Shown here one piece after another: positions 41,288 to 50,554 of a DNA stretch of 64,000 nucleotides. The stretch covers positions 62,001-126,000 of the forward strand of contig NZ_JAGQCH010000003.1 of NCBI RefSeq assembly GCF_024346055.1. Direction: 5' to 3'. The notes below the pieces were generated by a model. The model saw only the letters and a program-made list of their open reading frames with translations. It did no database searches and was not told the origin of the DNA. This DNA is from Cyanobium sp. Cruz CV13-4-11. GTDB taxonomy: Bacteria; Cyanobacteriota; Cyanobacteriia; PCC-6307; Cyanobiaceae. Each line of letters opens with the position of its first letter. Position 1 is the first letter of the stretch. A program made the translations under genes and the position numbers.

Positions 41288-43351
41288 TCAGCGCTGCTCC
41301 AGCAGGGCTAGCCCCGCCAGGATCCCCTCGGCGGCGTTCCGCACGCTGAAATGGTCCTGGACGAGCTCTTTGGCCGCTGCCCCCATGCGGGCGGCGGCGG
41401 CGGGATCGGCGGCCATCCGCCCGAGGGCGGCGGCCAGGGCCGCTGGCTGGCCGACGGGGCTCACCAGGCCCGTGCGGCCCTCGATCACCAGATCCTCGGC
41501 GCATCCCACCTGGTCGCTCACGATCGCCGGCAGCCCGCAGGCCATGGCCTCGTTCACCACCAGGCCCCAGGTCTCGCCGTGGTCGGAGGGCAGCACGAGG
41601 CTGTCGGCCACCGCATAGGCCGACGGCATTTCGGATTGATTCAGGAAGCCGGCGAAGCTCACCGGCAGGCGGTGCTGGGCGGCCAGTGCTCGGCAGCCCT
41701 CCTCGAGGGGACCGGTGCCCACCAGCAGCAGATGCACCGGCGGGGCCAGGGGATCCACCAGCAGCAACCGCAGCGCTTCGAGCAGGTCGAACGGGCGCTT
41801 CTTGGGCTGGAGCTTGCCGGCGAACAGAAAGCAGAAGGCCTCCCGGGGGATGGACCAGCGCTGGCGCAGCTCTTCCCGGCGGGGGCGCAGGGCGCCGGCC
41901 CGCTCGCTGAAGTAGGCGTTGTCCACAAAGTGGGGGGAGGGCACCAGTCGCTTCTGGGGGACACCGAACTGGCGGTACCAGCGGGCATTGGCCGTGCCGA
42001 CGGGAAGGCCGACCGAGACCCCCCGGAACAGGAACCAGTAGGCGAGTGTCAGGGGCCAGGGTCTGGGGCGGAAGGCGTTGGAATCCATGCGCAGCAGCAC
42101 CGGCAGGCCCTGCAGGCGGGCGGCGCTGAACAGCTGCACCATCCCCAGGAAGTGCCAGCCGGTCAGCAGCAGGGCATCGGGCCGCTCCCGGCCGGGACCG
42201 AACCCCAGCTCCCCCAGGGGGCGGGCCAGCCAGACGCCCCGGTAGCCGGACGTGATGCCGCGGCCCCGGCCGCTGGTGGCTTCGTGCCAGGCGTAACCCT
42301 CCAGCAGCGGCACGTCCCACTCGAAGGAAACCCCGAATCCCAGCCCCTGGGTCCGGGCGTCCGGAAGGGTGAGATAGAGCACGTCGCTGCGTACGCCGGG
42401 GGCGGTGCTGAGGGCCTGAAACAGGGGTGTCTGGTACTGGATCGGATGGCTGCCGGCGATCAGCAGCCGGCTCCGGCGCGTCGGCAGCAGGGCCGGCCCT
42501 TTCCTCTGCAGGCGCAGGGCCCAGAGCAGGCCGCGTCCTTCGGCGACCAGGGTGGGGGGGATCCACCAGGGATGGCGCAGATGGTGACGACTCCGCACCG
42601 ATCCCAGCCAGCCCCGCAGGCAACCTGCCAGCGCCGCCGGCAGGGGCTGGGTGCGCAGTTGAAAGTAGTAGCGCCCCACGGCGTGGTCGGGCTTCACCGT
42701 TGTGAGGTGCTTGCCGTAGCTCCGGGTGCCGCCCCGCTCGGCCCTGAGGTGGTGGATCAGGGCGCCGGGCACGTACTGGATCGGATGGCCGGCCTGGCGC
42801 CAGCGAAAGGCGAATTCAGCCTCGAAGCGGTAGGCCACCCGCACGAAGTTCTGGTCGAACCCCCCCAGCTCCAGGGCCAGCCGCCGGGGAATGGCCACGT
42901 TGCCCCCCATGAACTCCTCCACGGAGCGGGGCCGCAGGCTGTTGAACAGGAATGGCCCGTCCTCCGGATCGCTCTGGCCCTGGTGCCAGGGCTGCAGCAC
43001 CCGGCCGGCGAGCATCGCGTTGGGGTCGGCTCCGCCCGCCCGTTCGTGGGCGTTGAGCAGCTCCGGGTCCGGCAGGATGTCGTCGTCGAGGAACAGCACC
43101 CGCTCGCCGCGGGCCTCCTGCAGGGCCACGTTCATGGCGCCGGTGATCGAGGGGGCCGGCAGCCGCAGCCACTTGATCCGTCCCTCCGCCTGCCAGGCGC
43201 CCAGCCTTGCTTCGCAGTCGGGATCGTGGCGGGGCGTCTGGTCGACGACGAGCAGCTCGAAAGGGGGTGGATCCAGGGCCAACAGGGCGGCGACGCTGTC
43301 GACCAGCACCTGATCGCGGCCGTAGGTGGGAATCGCGACGCTGAGGGTCAT
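41288..43351 (-). CDS. Fused GT2-GT4 bifunctional glycosyltransferase
   Basis: A 687-residue protein carrying two complete glycosyltransferase folds. Residues 1-270 form a GT2 domain (LSVAIPTYGRDQVLVDS, VLFLDDDILPDPELL, GGNVAIPRRLALELGGFDQ). Residues 295-687 form a GT4 domain (RLLIAGSHPIQYQTPLFQAL, FLFAGKLQPKKRPFDLLEAL, LPSDHGETWGLVVNEAMACGLPAIVS). The continuous frame has no internal stop. The ATG at 43351 overlaps the upstream stop by 4 bp. Fusion suggests the two enzymes add successive sugars to the same acceptor. Confidence 0.87.
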   Translation of the reverse strand: MTLSVAIPTYGRDQVLVDSVAALLALDPPPFELLVVDQTPRHDPDCEARLGAWQAEGRIKWLRLPAPSITGAMNVALQEARGERVLFLDDDILPDPELLNAHERAGGADPNAMLAGRVLQPWHQGQSDPEDGPFLFNSLRPRSVEEFMGGNVAIPRRLALELGGFDQNFVRVAYRFEAEFAFRWRQAGHPIQYVPGALIHHLRAERGGTRSYGKHLTTVKPDHAVGRYYFQLRTQPLPAALAGCLRGWLGSVRSRHHLRHPWWIPPTLVAEGRGLLWALRLQRKGPALLPTRRSRLLIAGSHPIQYQTPLFQALSTAPGVRSDVLYLTLPDARTQGLGFGVSFEWDVPLLEGYAWHEATSGRGRGITSGYRGVWLARPLGELGFGPGRERPDALLLTGWHFLGMVQLFSAARLQGLPVLLRMDSNAFRPRPWPLTLAYWFLFRGVSVGLPVGTANARWYRQFGVPQKRLVPSPHFVDNAYFSERAGALRPRREELRQRWSIPREAFCFLFAGKLQPKKRPFDLLEALRLLLVDPLAPPVHLLLVGTGPLEEGCRALAAQHRLPVSFAGFLNQSEMPSAYAVADSLVLPSDHGETWGLVVNEAMACGLPAIVSDQVGCAEDLVIEGRTGLVSPVGQPAALAAALGRMAADPAAAARMGAAAKELVQDHFSVRNAAEGILAGLALLEQR

Positions 43352-44286
43352 GGCAAGGCGGCCAGCTTGAGCCGGGCCTTGAGGTGCCAAGGGTTGAGGG
43401 CGAGGGCCTGGCGCATATAGAGGCGGGCCAGGTCAGGACGCTCGGCGCTGAGGCAGGCACCGATGAAGTAGGCCCCATCGGCTTGCCGGCGGGGTTGGGC
43501 CCTGGAGCTGCGGCAGCGGTCGCTCAGGGCCTCCGCCTCGGCCAGGACGGACGCCTCCGGTTGGCCGCTGCGGCGCGCCTGGGTGGCCGCCACGATCAGG
43601 GCGTGGAAAGCCGCCTGCTCCTGGCGCCGCGACCCGCTGATCGATCCGGGGGAGAGGGTGGCCTCGTAGAGCACCTCTGGCACCACGAGGTGGCTGCCGA
43701 CCTCCACCATCCGGCTCCACAAATCGATGTCCTGGGCGAAGTAGAACATCGGCCGGTAACCTCCGGCGAGCTCGTAGGCGCTGCGGCGCAGCATCACTGA
43801 GCCGTGGGCGGCGGGACCGGTGAGTCCATCGGCAAGCTCCTCTGGCTTCAGTGCGTTCACCCGGACCGTGGCCCCTTCCGGCACCACCAGCCGCACATGG
43901 GTGGAGCAGAGGCTGGCGTCCGGGTTCTCCTCCAGGCAGCGCACCTGCCGCAGCAGCCGGCCCGGCAGGGAGATGTCGCCGGCATCCTGACGGGCGATGA
44001 AACGGCCGCGGGCCACCTGGCAGCCTTCGATCAGGGAGCGGGTGAGACCGCGGCCCTGCCGCTCCAGCACCCGCAGGCGCGGCTCGGCGGCGGCACGGGC
44101 GGCGAGCAGGACGCCGGTGTCGTCGCTGGAGCCGTCGTTGATCACCACGATCTCCAGATTCACCCCCTCCTGGCTGGTGAGGGAATCGAGGGTGGCGGCG
44201 AGGCTGGCTCCGCCATTGCGAACCCCCATCACCACCGACACCAGCGGTGCCGTGACGGATTCATGCTCCACAGGCTGCTGCATCAC
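43348..44286 (-). CDS. Glycosyltransferase family 2
   Basis: GT2 enzyme of 312 residues. The donor site is LVSVVMGVRNGGASLAATL with IVVINDGSSDDTGV. ARGRFIARQDAGDISLPGRL is the metal-binding region, where RQDAGD takes the place of the usual DxDD. HGSVMLRRSAYELAGGYRP and YFAQDIDLWSRM are the later acceptor-side acidic motifs. The C-terminal ~70 residues are helical with a TPR-like ARLYMRQALALNPWH. It overlaps both neighbours by 4 bp. Confidence 0.85.
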   Translation of the reverse strand: MMQQPVEHESVTAPLVSVVMGVRNGGASLAATLDSLTSQEGVNLEIVVINDGSSDDTGVLLAARAAAEPRLRVLERQGRGLTRSLIEGCQVARGRFIARQDAGDISLPGRLLRQVRCLEENPDASLCSTHVRLVVPEGATVRVNALKPEELADGLTGPAAHGSVMLRRSAYELAGGYRPMFYFAQDIDLWSRMVEVGSHLVVPEVLYEATLSPGSISGSRRQEQAAFHALIVAATQARRSGQPEASVLAEAEALSDRCRSSRAQPRRQADGAYFIGACLSAERPDLARLYMRQALALNPWHLKARLKLAALP

Positions 44287-46310
44287 CTCAGGTCATGTTC
44301 CTCCCTGGGCGGGGTCCTGGCCAGCAGCCGTGTCCGGACCCCCATGGTCAGGCGTGCCGCCCGGCCCCATCCCAGGGCGGCGGCGAGCAGCCTGTAGCCG
44401 ACGAATTCCAGCCGCCGGCGTCGCTGCCAGGCCCCGGTCCGTCGGGCGAGCTGGAACAGCCGGTGGGAGGCCTGCTCCGCTCCGGCGGCACCGCACTGGC
44501 GGCTGAGCAGGAAGGCGGAGCGGGAGAACCGTGCCATTTCGGGGCTGCGGCGGTCGACGCCGGCGGCCAGGGCGCTGCTCAGCAGGGACTCCTGCGCCCT
44601 GGCCCGGTCCCCCAGCTTGCGGGGGTCGAGGTGGCCCCGGTCGCTGAGGTGATCGTCTCCCATATGGATCCGCCGCACCGAAACCGGCACCGGCACCCAC
44701 ACCAGGGGAGCATCGGTGGCGCCGGCCCTGCCGTCGTACTCCCAGTCCTCCTCGTTGATCCAGGGCTGCCAGGGGCCGATGCGATCGATCAGCTCGCGCC
44801 GATACAGCGGACAGCTGGTGGTCCACCAGCGCTCCAGCAGCAGCCGGGGAAACAGCCGCTCCAGGTGCTGGCCGGTGGCCCGCATCGGGCCGCGCCGTTC
44901 GACGGGCCGCCGGGAATGGTCCTCCTCCAGGCCGGGGCCATAGGCGATCTGGGCTCCGGCAGACCCCTCCAGGGCCGCCACCTGGGCGCAGAACTTGCCG
45001 GGCAGCAGCAGGTCGTCGCTGTCGAGGTACTGGATGAATTCGCCGCGGCTGTGGTCGAGCCCCCGCTGGCGGGCGGCGCCGGGCCCGCCATTGGGTTGGT
45101 GAATCACCCGGATGAGCGCCGGATGGGCGGTGGCCAGGCCATCGGCCACGGCGCCGGTGTCGTCGCTGGAGCCGTCGTCGACGATGACGATCTCGATCGG
45201 ACGGTGGTCCTGGGCGAGCACGCTGTCCACGGCTTCGCGCAGCAGGGCGGAGCGGTTGTGCACCGGGATGATCGTGCTCACCAGCCCGGGCACCGGCGTG
45301 GGCCGCAGGGCGGCGATGCGCTCCAGGGCAGGCCGGCGCATCACCGCCCGGGCCCGCTCCAGGTTGGGGTTGTCATTTCGGTGCTTGAGGGGCTGGCCGC
45401 GGTGCCAGAGGTGCACGATCGGCTCGTAGCCCCAGATCCAGGTGGGCCGGGTGAGACAGCGGTCCCAGAACTCGTTGTCTTCGCCGCCCCAGCCGACAAA
45501 GCCCTCGTCCATGCCGCCGATGGCGGCATAGGCCTCGGCGGTGATCGCCATCGAGCCCCCGGCCTCCAGGTTCTGCACGATCGCTTCGGCGGGCTGCTCC
45601 GCGTAGTTGTCCGAACCGGCGAGCACCGAGGCGCTGTGGATCGCATCGAGATAGAAAACGAACCGCTTCGGGTTCACCACCGCGTAGCCACGGGCGATCC
45701 GCTCCAGCAGGCGGCGGGCGTAGCCGGCCGGCACGAGCATGTCGTTGTCGTGCAGGAGCAGCACCGGGGCGCGGGCCTCGCGGGCGCCGAGGTTGAAGGT
45801 GTGGGAGCGGTTGTAGGGGGCGGCGGGGTCGGGCAGGGGGCCATGGATGTGGCGCACCCAGGAGGGGAGTCGGTCGGCGATGCGGGGCTCGCTGTCCTGC
45901 TCGATCACCAGGCACTCCAGCCGCACGTCCTCCTGGGCGGCGAGGGACTCCAGCGTGGCCAGCAGCAGGGGCAGCCGCTCGCTGCCCCGGTGGCCGATCA
46001 GCACACTCAGCTCCGGGGGGCCCTCGTCCCAGGGGGGGGCGCTGCGGCGCCGGACCGGCGCGGCGGCCAGGCAGCGCTCCAGCAGGCGCCTGCCCAGCTC
46101 CGGCTGCAGGCGTGGCGCATGCAGGCGGGAGGTGAAGCGCCACAGACAGGCCTGGCCTTCGCCATCGGGGGCCGCCTCCAGCCGCTCGTTGCGGTTGGCG
46201 ATCGCCAGCTGGGCCGGTGCGGGCCGGCGCAGCAACCACTCGTAGCGCAGCCGCTCCTTCAGCCAGACGCCCAGCCGCTCCTTCCGGGAGGCTCCTGCTG
46301 CTTCAGCCAT
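44283..46310 (-). CDS. Tandem GT2-GT2 glycosyltransferase
   Basis: A 675-residue protein with two GT2 domains. Domain 1 (about 90-320) has LSVLIGHRGSERLPLLLATL, LLLHDNDMLVPAG and the C-terminal GGMDEGFVGWGGEDNEFW, typical of galactosyltransferase-like GT2/GT7-C enzymes. Domain 2 (about 355-590) has VSTIIPVHNRSALLREAVDS, IVDDGSSDDTG and FIQYLDSDDLLLPGK. A basic ~85-residue segment precedes domain 1. The ATG at 46310 overlaps the upstream stop by 8 bp. The frame's extension to 46757 lies antiparallel to no gene but within the upstream GT4, so it is rejected. Confidence 0.85.
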   Translation of the reverse strand: MAEAAGASRKERLGVWLKERLRYEWLLRRPAPAQLAIANRNERLEAAPDGEGQACLWRFTSRLHAPRLQPELGRRLLERCLAAAPVRRRSAPPWDEGPPELSVLIGHRGSERLPLLLATLESLAAQEDVRLECLVIEQDSEPRIADRLPSWVRHIHGPLPDPAAPYNRSHTFNLGAREARAPVLLLHDNDMLVPAGYARRLLERIARGYAVVNPKRFVFYLDAIHSASVLAGSDNYAEQPAEAIVQNLEAGGSMAITAEAYAAIGGMDEGFVGWGGEDNEFWDRCLTRPTWIWGYEPIVHLWHRGQPLKHRNDNPNLERARAVMRRPALERIAALRPTPVPGLVSTIIPVHNRSALLREAVDSVLAQDHRPIEIVIVDDGSSDDTGAVADGLATAHPALIRVIHQPNGGPGAARQRGLDHSRGEFIQYLDSDDLLLPGKFCAQVAALEGSAGAQIAYGPGLEEDHSRRPVERRGPMRATGQHLERLFPRLLLERWWTTSCPLYRRELIDRIGPWQPWINEEDWEYDGRAGATDAPLVWVPVPVSVRRIHMGDDHLSDRGHLDPRKLGDRARAQESLLSSALAAGVDRRSPEMARFSRSAFLLSRQCGAAGAEQASHRLFQLARRTGAWQRRRRLEFVGYRLLAAALGWGRAARLTMGVRTRLLARTPPREEHDLR

Positions 46311-47628
46311 GGGGATCATCGGGATGATCGAGGCGGCCCGCCGCCGCCAGCAGTTCCGCTTCCGCCGCCCCATCGCCCGCCCCACCGGAATGGGGCCATT
46401 CGCTGCCGGCGCTGCCATGGCGGAAGCGTTGCCCCAACAGCTGGCGCAGATCCTCGCCGCGGCGCTGACCCAGCCAGCGATCCAGCCGCCCGGCCGGGGC
46501 CGGCGTCGGTTCCGGTGGGCCCGCCGCCAGCGGAGGGAGCGCCATCGCCTGCACGAGCGCCTGCCGCCAGGCCTCCAGGGAGGCCCCCTCGCTGTAGCGC
46601 CCGGCCACCAGGGCATGACCGGCCCTGGACAACCGTTCCAGCAGCTGCGGCTGACGCAGCCGAGCCAGCTGGGTGGCGGCGGCGGCCCCATCGCCGCAGG
46701 GGAACAGCAGGGCCGTGACGTCGTGCTCCAGGGCCCCCTCCAGGCCCGACCCCACATAGCGGCTGCTCACCACCGCCATGCCGCTGGCCATGGCCTGCCA
46801 GGCCACGATGGGGCCCGTCTCCCAGGCGGAGGTGATCACCAGGGCATGGTGATGGCCGTAGATCTCGTCCGCCAGCCTGTGCTGGTCGACGTGGCCAAGC
46901 AATCGCACCTTGCGGCCCTCGATCCAGGGCGCCAGGGACCGCTCCAGGGCCGGGCGCTCCTCGCCGTCACCAGCGATGCTGAGCTCCACGTTGATGGCCA
47001 GGGTCTGCAGCTCCCTCAGCAGCAGCGGCAGATCGTGCACCCGTTTCTGGGCCTGTTCCAACCGGCCCACCCAGGCGAGCTTCAAGGTGGTGGCCGGATC
47101 GCCGTCGGGGGGCCGCCAGGGCTGCACCGGCACGCCGTAGGGGGCGTAGAGCACCCGGGAGGGGGTCATGCCGCCCCGCTCGCTCGCCAGCCGGCAGGCC
47201 AGCTGATTGGTGGCGATCACCGCATCGATGCCGGCGCCGTGGCGCCGCAGGTCGTCGAAGTACTCCGTCTGCAGGGCGTGGAGTGTCATCACCACCCGTC
47301 CGTGGAACCTCCTGCGCCGCCGGGCCCGCTGAACCGCGGGGTAGAGATCGACCAGATTGACCCCGAGCACGAGCTGGGGATCCAGCCTTTCCAGCAGCGT
47401 CGCGATGGCACGGATCCTGCCCTCGGCGCTGCCGCTGGGGTTGGTGAGCGGTTGGGCCGCCAGGGCCGGATAGGCCCGGGCGTAGGGGCCATGGCGGTGA
47501 TGGTCGCCGTCGGGCACCGCCACGGTCACGTCGAGTCCGCCGGCCCGCAGCCCCGGTACCAGGTTGGCCAGCCAGTCCTGAACGCCACCGAGCAGGTAGG
47601 CGGAGGGGGCGAGCACCAGCACCTTCAT
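46303..47628 (-). CDS. Glycosyltransferase family 4
   Basis: GT-B protein of 441 residues. The N-terminus MKVLVLAPSAYLLGGVQDWL is the acceptor-domain loop. TLKLAWVGRLEQAQKRVHDLP opens the donor domain, and VITSAWETGPIVAWQAMASGMAVVSS is the EX7E-like region, with GPIV in place of the usual glutamate-flanked pattern. The last ~70 residues are a low-complexity tail rich in Gly, Ala and Arg. ATG 47628 overlaps the previous stop by 4 bp. Confidence 0.8.
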   Translation of the reverse strand: MKVLVLAPSAYLLGGVQDWLANLVPGLRAGGLDVTVAVPDGDHHRHGPYARAYPALAAQPLTNPSGSAEGRIRAIATLLERLDPQLVLGVNLVDLYPAVQRARRRRRFHGRVVMTLHALQTEYFDDLRRHGAGIDAVIATNQLACRLASERGGMTPSRVLYAPYGVPVQPWRPPDGDPATTLKLAWVGRLEQAQKRVHDLPLLLRELQTLAINVELSIAGDGEERPALERSLAPWIEGRKVRLLGHVDQHRLADEIYGHHHALVITSAWETGPIVAWQAMASGMAVVSSRYVGSGLEGALEHDVTALLFPCGDGAAAATQLARLRQPQLLERLSRAGHALVAGRYSEGASLEAWRQALVQAMALPPLAAGPPEPTPAPAGRLDRWLGQRRGEDLRQLLGQRFRHGSAGSEWPHSGGAGDGAAEAELLAAAGRLDHPDDPHG

Positions 47629-48509
47629 GGCGTTCGGTCCAGGTACACGATCCCAGGCCCACCGGCGTTCAGGGGCGGCACGGGCAGGGGCGTCAGGGGG
47701 GCGACGGCGCGCACGTGGTGGCCCAGCTGGCGGATGTAGGTGCCCTCCGGGGCCGGGCAGCCCTCCCATTTGCGGAAGAAGCTCTCCTGGTTGGCGGAGG
47801 TGTACTTGCCCCAGACCCGTTCCGACTGACCGTCGAAGGAGGTGGTGGCGGGCTGGTCGTTCGCATGGTGCAGATAGGGACAGGCCACTCCGCCGATCCG
47901 CACCCCCGCGAGGCAGGCCCGGGCGGTGTAGTCCATGTCCTCGAAGCCGATGCCGCTGAAGCTCTGGTCGAAGGCGCCGATCCGCTCCCAGCAGCGGCGG
48001 CCGATGGCGAAGTGGGACCAGGTGTTGTTCAGCAGGCTGAGGTCCACCGACTCCCAGTCCATGGCTTCGGCCCAGCGCCGCAGGAAGGGGTCGATGCGCA
48101 GATCGTCGTTGAGCACCAGGGTGGTGGCCGTCGGGCTGGCCTGGAGCAGCTCGTTCCAGAGCTGGCAGAGCCCCACCACCCGATCGTGCAGCAGGAAGCG
48201 GCGATGGGGCGGTTCGCCGTTGGCCAGCTCAGCGCAGATCCTCTCCAGATAACGGCCCTGGCTGGCCTGATTGCCGTGGCCGTTGACGGCCACCAGGATC
48301 GGCACCTCCGGGAAGCTGCGTCGCAACGCGAGGCAGAGGGGGCGGAAGTAGCTCTCGTAGCGGGCCTCGAAGGTGGTGATCGCGATCGTGAAGCGATCCC
48401 CCAGGGGCCGCCGCGGCGGCAGCAGGACTCTGGGGATGCGGCGACGGCCGCCATGCACCACGGCCCGGGCGGCGAGGTAGAGGCGCAGGTTGAGGGAGGA
48501 GCGGTTCAT
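47625..48509 (-). CDS. GT-A type glycosyltransferase, GT2-like
   Basis: A 294-residue protein. FTIAITTFEARYESYFRPL begins the nucleotide-binding strand, TTLVLNDDLRIDPFLRR carries the acidic metal-binding pair, and FDQSFSGIGFEDMDYTARA is the acceptor-side GxGxED motif seen in GT2 and GT7-C folds. No canonical VDDGS is visible, so it is a divergent member. The ATG at 48509 starts MNRSSLNLRLY, and the frame's extension to 48683 is antiparallel-free but overlaps the next gene. Confidence 0.7.
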   Translation of the reverse strand: MNRSSLNLRLYLAARAVVHGGRRRIPRVLLPPRRPLGDRFTIAITTFEARYESYFRPLCLALRRSFPEVPILVAVNGHGNQASQGRYLERICAELANGEPPHRRFLLHDRVVGLCQLWNELLQASPTATTLVLNDDLRIDPFLRRWAEAMDWESVDLSLLNNTWSHFAIGRRCWERIGAFDQSFSGIGFEDMDYTARACLAGVRIGGVACPYLHHANDQPATTSFDGQSERVWGKYTSANQESFFRKWEGCPAPEGTYIRQLGHHVRAVAPLTPLPVPPLNAGGPGIVYLDRTP

Positions 48510-48531
48510 GGCGGCGGTGGTGGGTGCTCCC

Positions 48532-49653
48532 TCAGGGGCGCCCCAGGGCGCCGATCGCCTCGACAAGGGCGCGGTAGCGCTCCTTGGGGCGGATGTGATC
48601 GTGAAAACAGCGGGCACAGTCCTCACGCCGGGCGTCCAGGTCGGCTCCGAGGTGATGGGCCGCCGCCAGGAAGCCGGCGCCATCGTCCACCATCACGCCA
48701 CAGCCGAAGTCCTCCACGAACTGGAAGCTGGGCTGGCGGCTGCAGATCACCGGCACGCCCATGGCCAGGTACATGCACAGCCGATTCGAGCTGACGCCCA
48801 TGGCCTGGAACTGGGGCGCCGGATTGGTGTAGACGGCCAGACCGATGTCGTAGCCGACGGCCGATCGCCAGGCCTCCTGCCAGGACAGCCGGCCCGTCTC
48901 GATGTGGAGCCGGCCCCCCAGGCTCAGGCGCCGCAGCAGGTAAAGGGCCAGGGGATCCACCCCCAGGGGCTGGATCACGGCGCAGAGGGCCGGATCCTCG
49001 TGCAGGGCGTCGAGCAGCCAGTCGGCGCCGGCGGTGAGGTTGAACCCCCCGGAGATGGCCAGGGTGAGGGCGTCCGGCGCCAGGCCCCAGCTCTGGCGCA
49101 GCTGCTGGCGCAGGGCCAGATCCCGCTCCGGAGGATTGCGGAAGCAGCCCGGGTAGACCAGCACCGCCTGGGCCGGCGGCAGGCCGGCGTAGTCGCGCAC
49201 CAGCGGCACCCGGTGGGTGTCGTTGACGATCGTGAAGCGCGCCCGCCGGTAGGCGTCCAGGCAGAGCTGCTTCCAGCGTTTCGAGCGGGGACCGCGGTAG
49301 CTGCCGGCGCGGATCTCATCGCCCAGCACGAAGCAGGGGCGGCGGTGCAGGCGGGCCAGCACCCCCACCACGGCGATCGGATCCTCCGTGGTGCCCGAAA
49401 AGCAGCTGTAGCGGCGCCAGCGCGGGCGCCAGGCCTGGCCCAGCAGCCAGCGCATCGAATAGGCCACCGGATGGGTGCTGACCCTTTCGCCGTAGGGGGC
49501 GGTGCTGCCGCAGGGCCCGGGGGCGAAGACATGGATATCGTAGCCGTTCTCCAGCAGGGCGGAGATGATCGCCTCATTGGGGGGCGAATGCAGCAGCTCC
49601 GGCACCAGCAGGAAGTGGGCGGCGATCGGCCGTGGCGAGGAGGGACCGGTCAT
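48532..49653 (-). CDS. GT-B-like glycosyltransferase
   Basis: A 373-residue protein with GT-B character. The N-terminal half has AHFLLVPELLHSPPNEAIIS and FVLGDEIRAGSYRGP. The C-terminal half has LTLAISGGFNLTAGADWLLDAL, ARR-type basic residues and FQAMGVSSNRLCMYLAMGVPVICS, a donor-site-like motif. It is too divergent to place in a numbered family with confidence. The ATG at 49653 follows the neighbouring GT2 stop by 16 bp. Confidence 0.65.
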   Translation of the reverse strand: MTGPSSPRPIAAHFLLVPELLHSPPNEAIISALLENGYDIHVFAPGPCGSTAPYGERVSTHPVAYSMRWLLGQAWRPRWRRYSCFSGTTEDPIAVVGVLARLHRRPCFVLGDEIRAGSYRGPRSKRWKQLCLDAYRRARFTIVNDTHRVPLVRDYAGLPPAQAVLVYPGCFRNPPERDLALRQQLRQSWGLAPDALTLAISGGFNLTAGADWLLDALHEDPALCAVIQPLGVDPLALYLLRRLSLGGRLHIETGRLSWQEAWRSAVGYDIGLAVYTNPAPQFQAMGVSSNRLCMYLAMGVPVICSRQPSFQFVEDFGCGVMVDDGAGFLAAAHHLGADLDARREDCARCFHDHIRPKERYRALVEAIGALGRP

Positions 49654-49669
49654 GGAGGAAGGGATGGGG

Positions 49670-50554
49670 CTAAAGCGCTCGGGGGGTGCGGGTGGTGCTG
49701 AGGTCGGTGGGCAGCTCCAGCCTGCCGGAGCCGTAGTCCTCCAGCAGGCGGTGCGTGTAGGAGCGGATGAAGTCCACCGGGAAATCCTTGCGGCCCGGGG
49801 TCGGCGCCGTTTCGCTCTTCTCCCGGGCGGCGATCCGGTCGTACCAGTTGTGGTAGTGGGTGATCGTGCCGTCGAGGCCGTAGAAGTTGCCGAGGCCGTA
49901 GCGCAGGTAGGCCAGCTCCTCGCTCCAGACCGCCGGTGGGGAGGCGGGCGTGAACAGCGGCTCGCTGGCCCGGTTGGAGACGTAGACGTCCATGGGCACC
50001 CAGGTGAGCTTTTGCCTCTGGAGCTCCTGGGGCAGGTGGTGGGTGATGTGGGGGGCGTGGAAGTCGACGTCAAAGCGGGGCCGCGGCCAGCGCCCCTTGC
50101 GTCGCCAGTGGAGCCTCCGGCAACGACGGAACCGCGCCGTGTGCATCAGCAGGAAGGAGCTTTCCGGCATGCCGGCACCGAAGGGACGGGTGAGCGGTCC
50201 GCAGCCGATGTCCTGGGGGGATACGAGCGCCACGCCTTCGGTGAGACGGGAACGGCAGAGGCTGAACCACTGCTGGGACAGCAGGATCACATCCGCATGC
50301 AACAGCAGGGTGTAGGGGGAGCGGGAGCGGCCCAGCAGGGTATTGAGCGCTTCTGGCTGGCTGCAGGATCGCTGCACCACGTCGGCACCCCGCTCCCGGG
50401 CGATCGCCACCGAACGGTCGGTGGAGTCGTTGTCCAGGACGCAGATCTCGGTGTCGAGGCCCCCGGTGGTGGCCTGGAGTGCCTCCAGACAATGGGGCAG
50501 GAACAGCTCGCTGTTCCAGCTGGTGATGCCGACGAACAGTTCGGGTGTGCTCAT
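49670..50554 (-). CDS. Glycosyltransferase family 2
   Basis: GT2 enzyme of 294 residues. LFVGITSWNSELFLPHCLEAL and ICVLDNDSTDRSVAIAR form the donor site, with DNDSTD in place of DDGSxD. LLLHADVILLSQQWF is the metal-binding HAD block (HxD type, as in rhamnosyl- or galactosyl-like enzymes). The ATG at 50554 overlaps the upstream stop by 4 bp. The long frame extension to 51421 runs antisense-free but out of frame with the next GT2 and is rejected. Confidence 0.82.
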   Translation of the reverse strand: MSTPELFVGITSWNSELFLPHCLEALQATTGGLDTEICVLDNDSTDRSVAIARERGADVVQRSCSQPEALNTLLGRSRSPYTLLLHADVILLSQQWFSLCRSRLTEGVALVSPQDIGCGPLTRPFGAGMPESSFLLMHTARFRRCRRLHWRRKGRWPRPRFDVDFHAPHITHHLPQELQRQKLTWVPMDVYVSNRASEPLFTPASPPAVWSEELAYLRYGLGNFYGLDGTITHYHNWYDRIAAREKSETAPTPGRKDFPVDFIRSYTHRLLEDYGSGRLELPTDLSTTRTPRAL

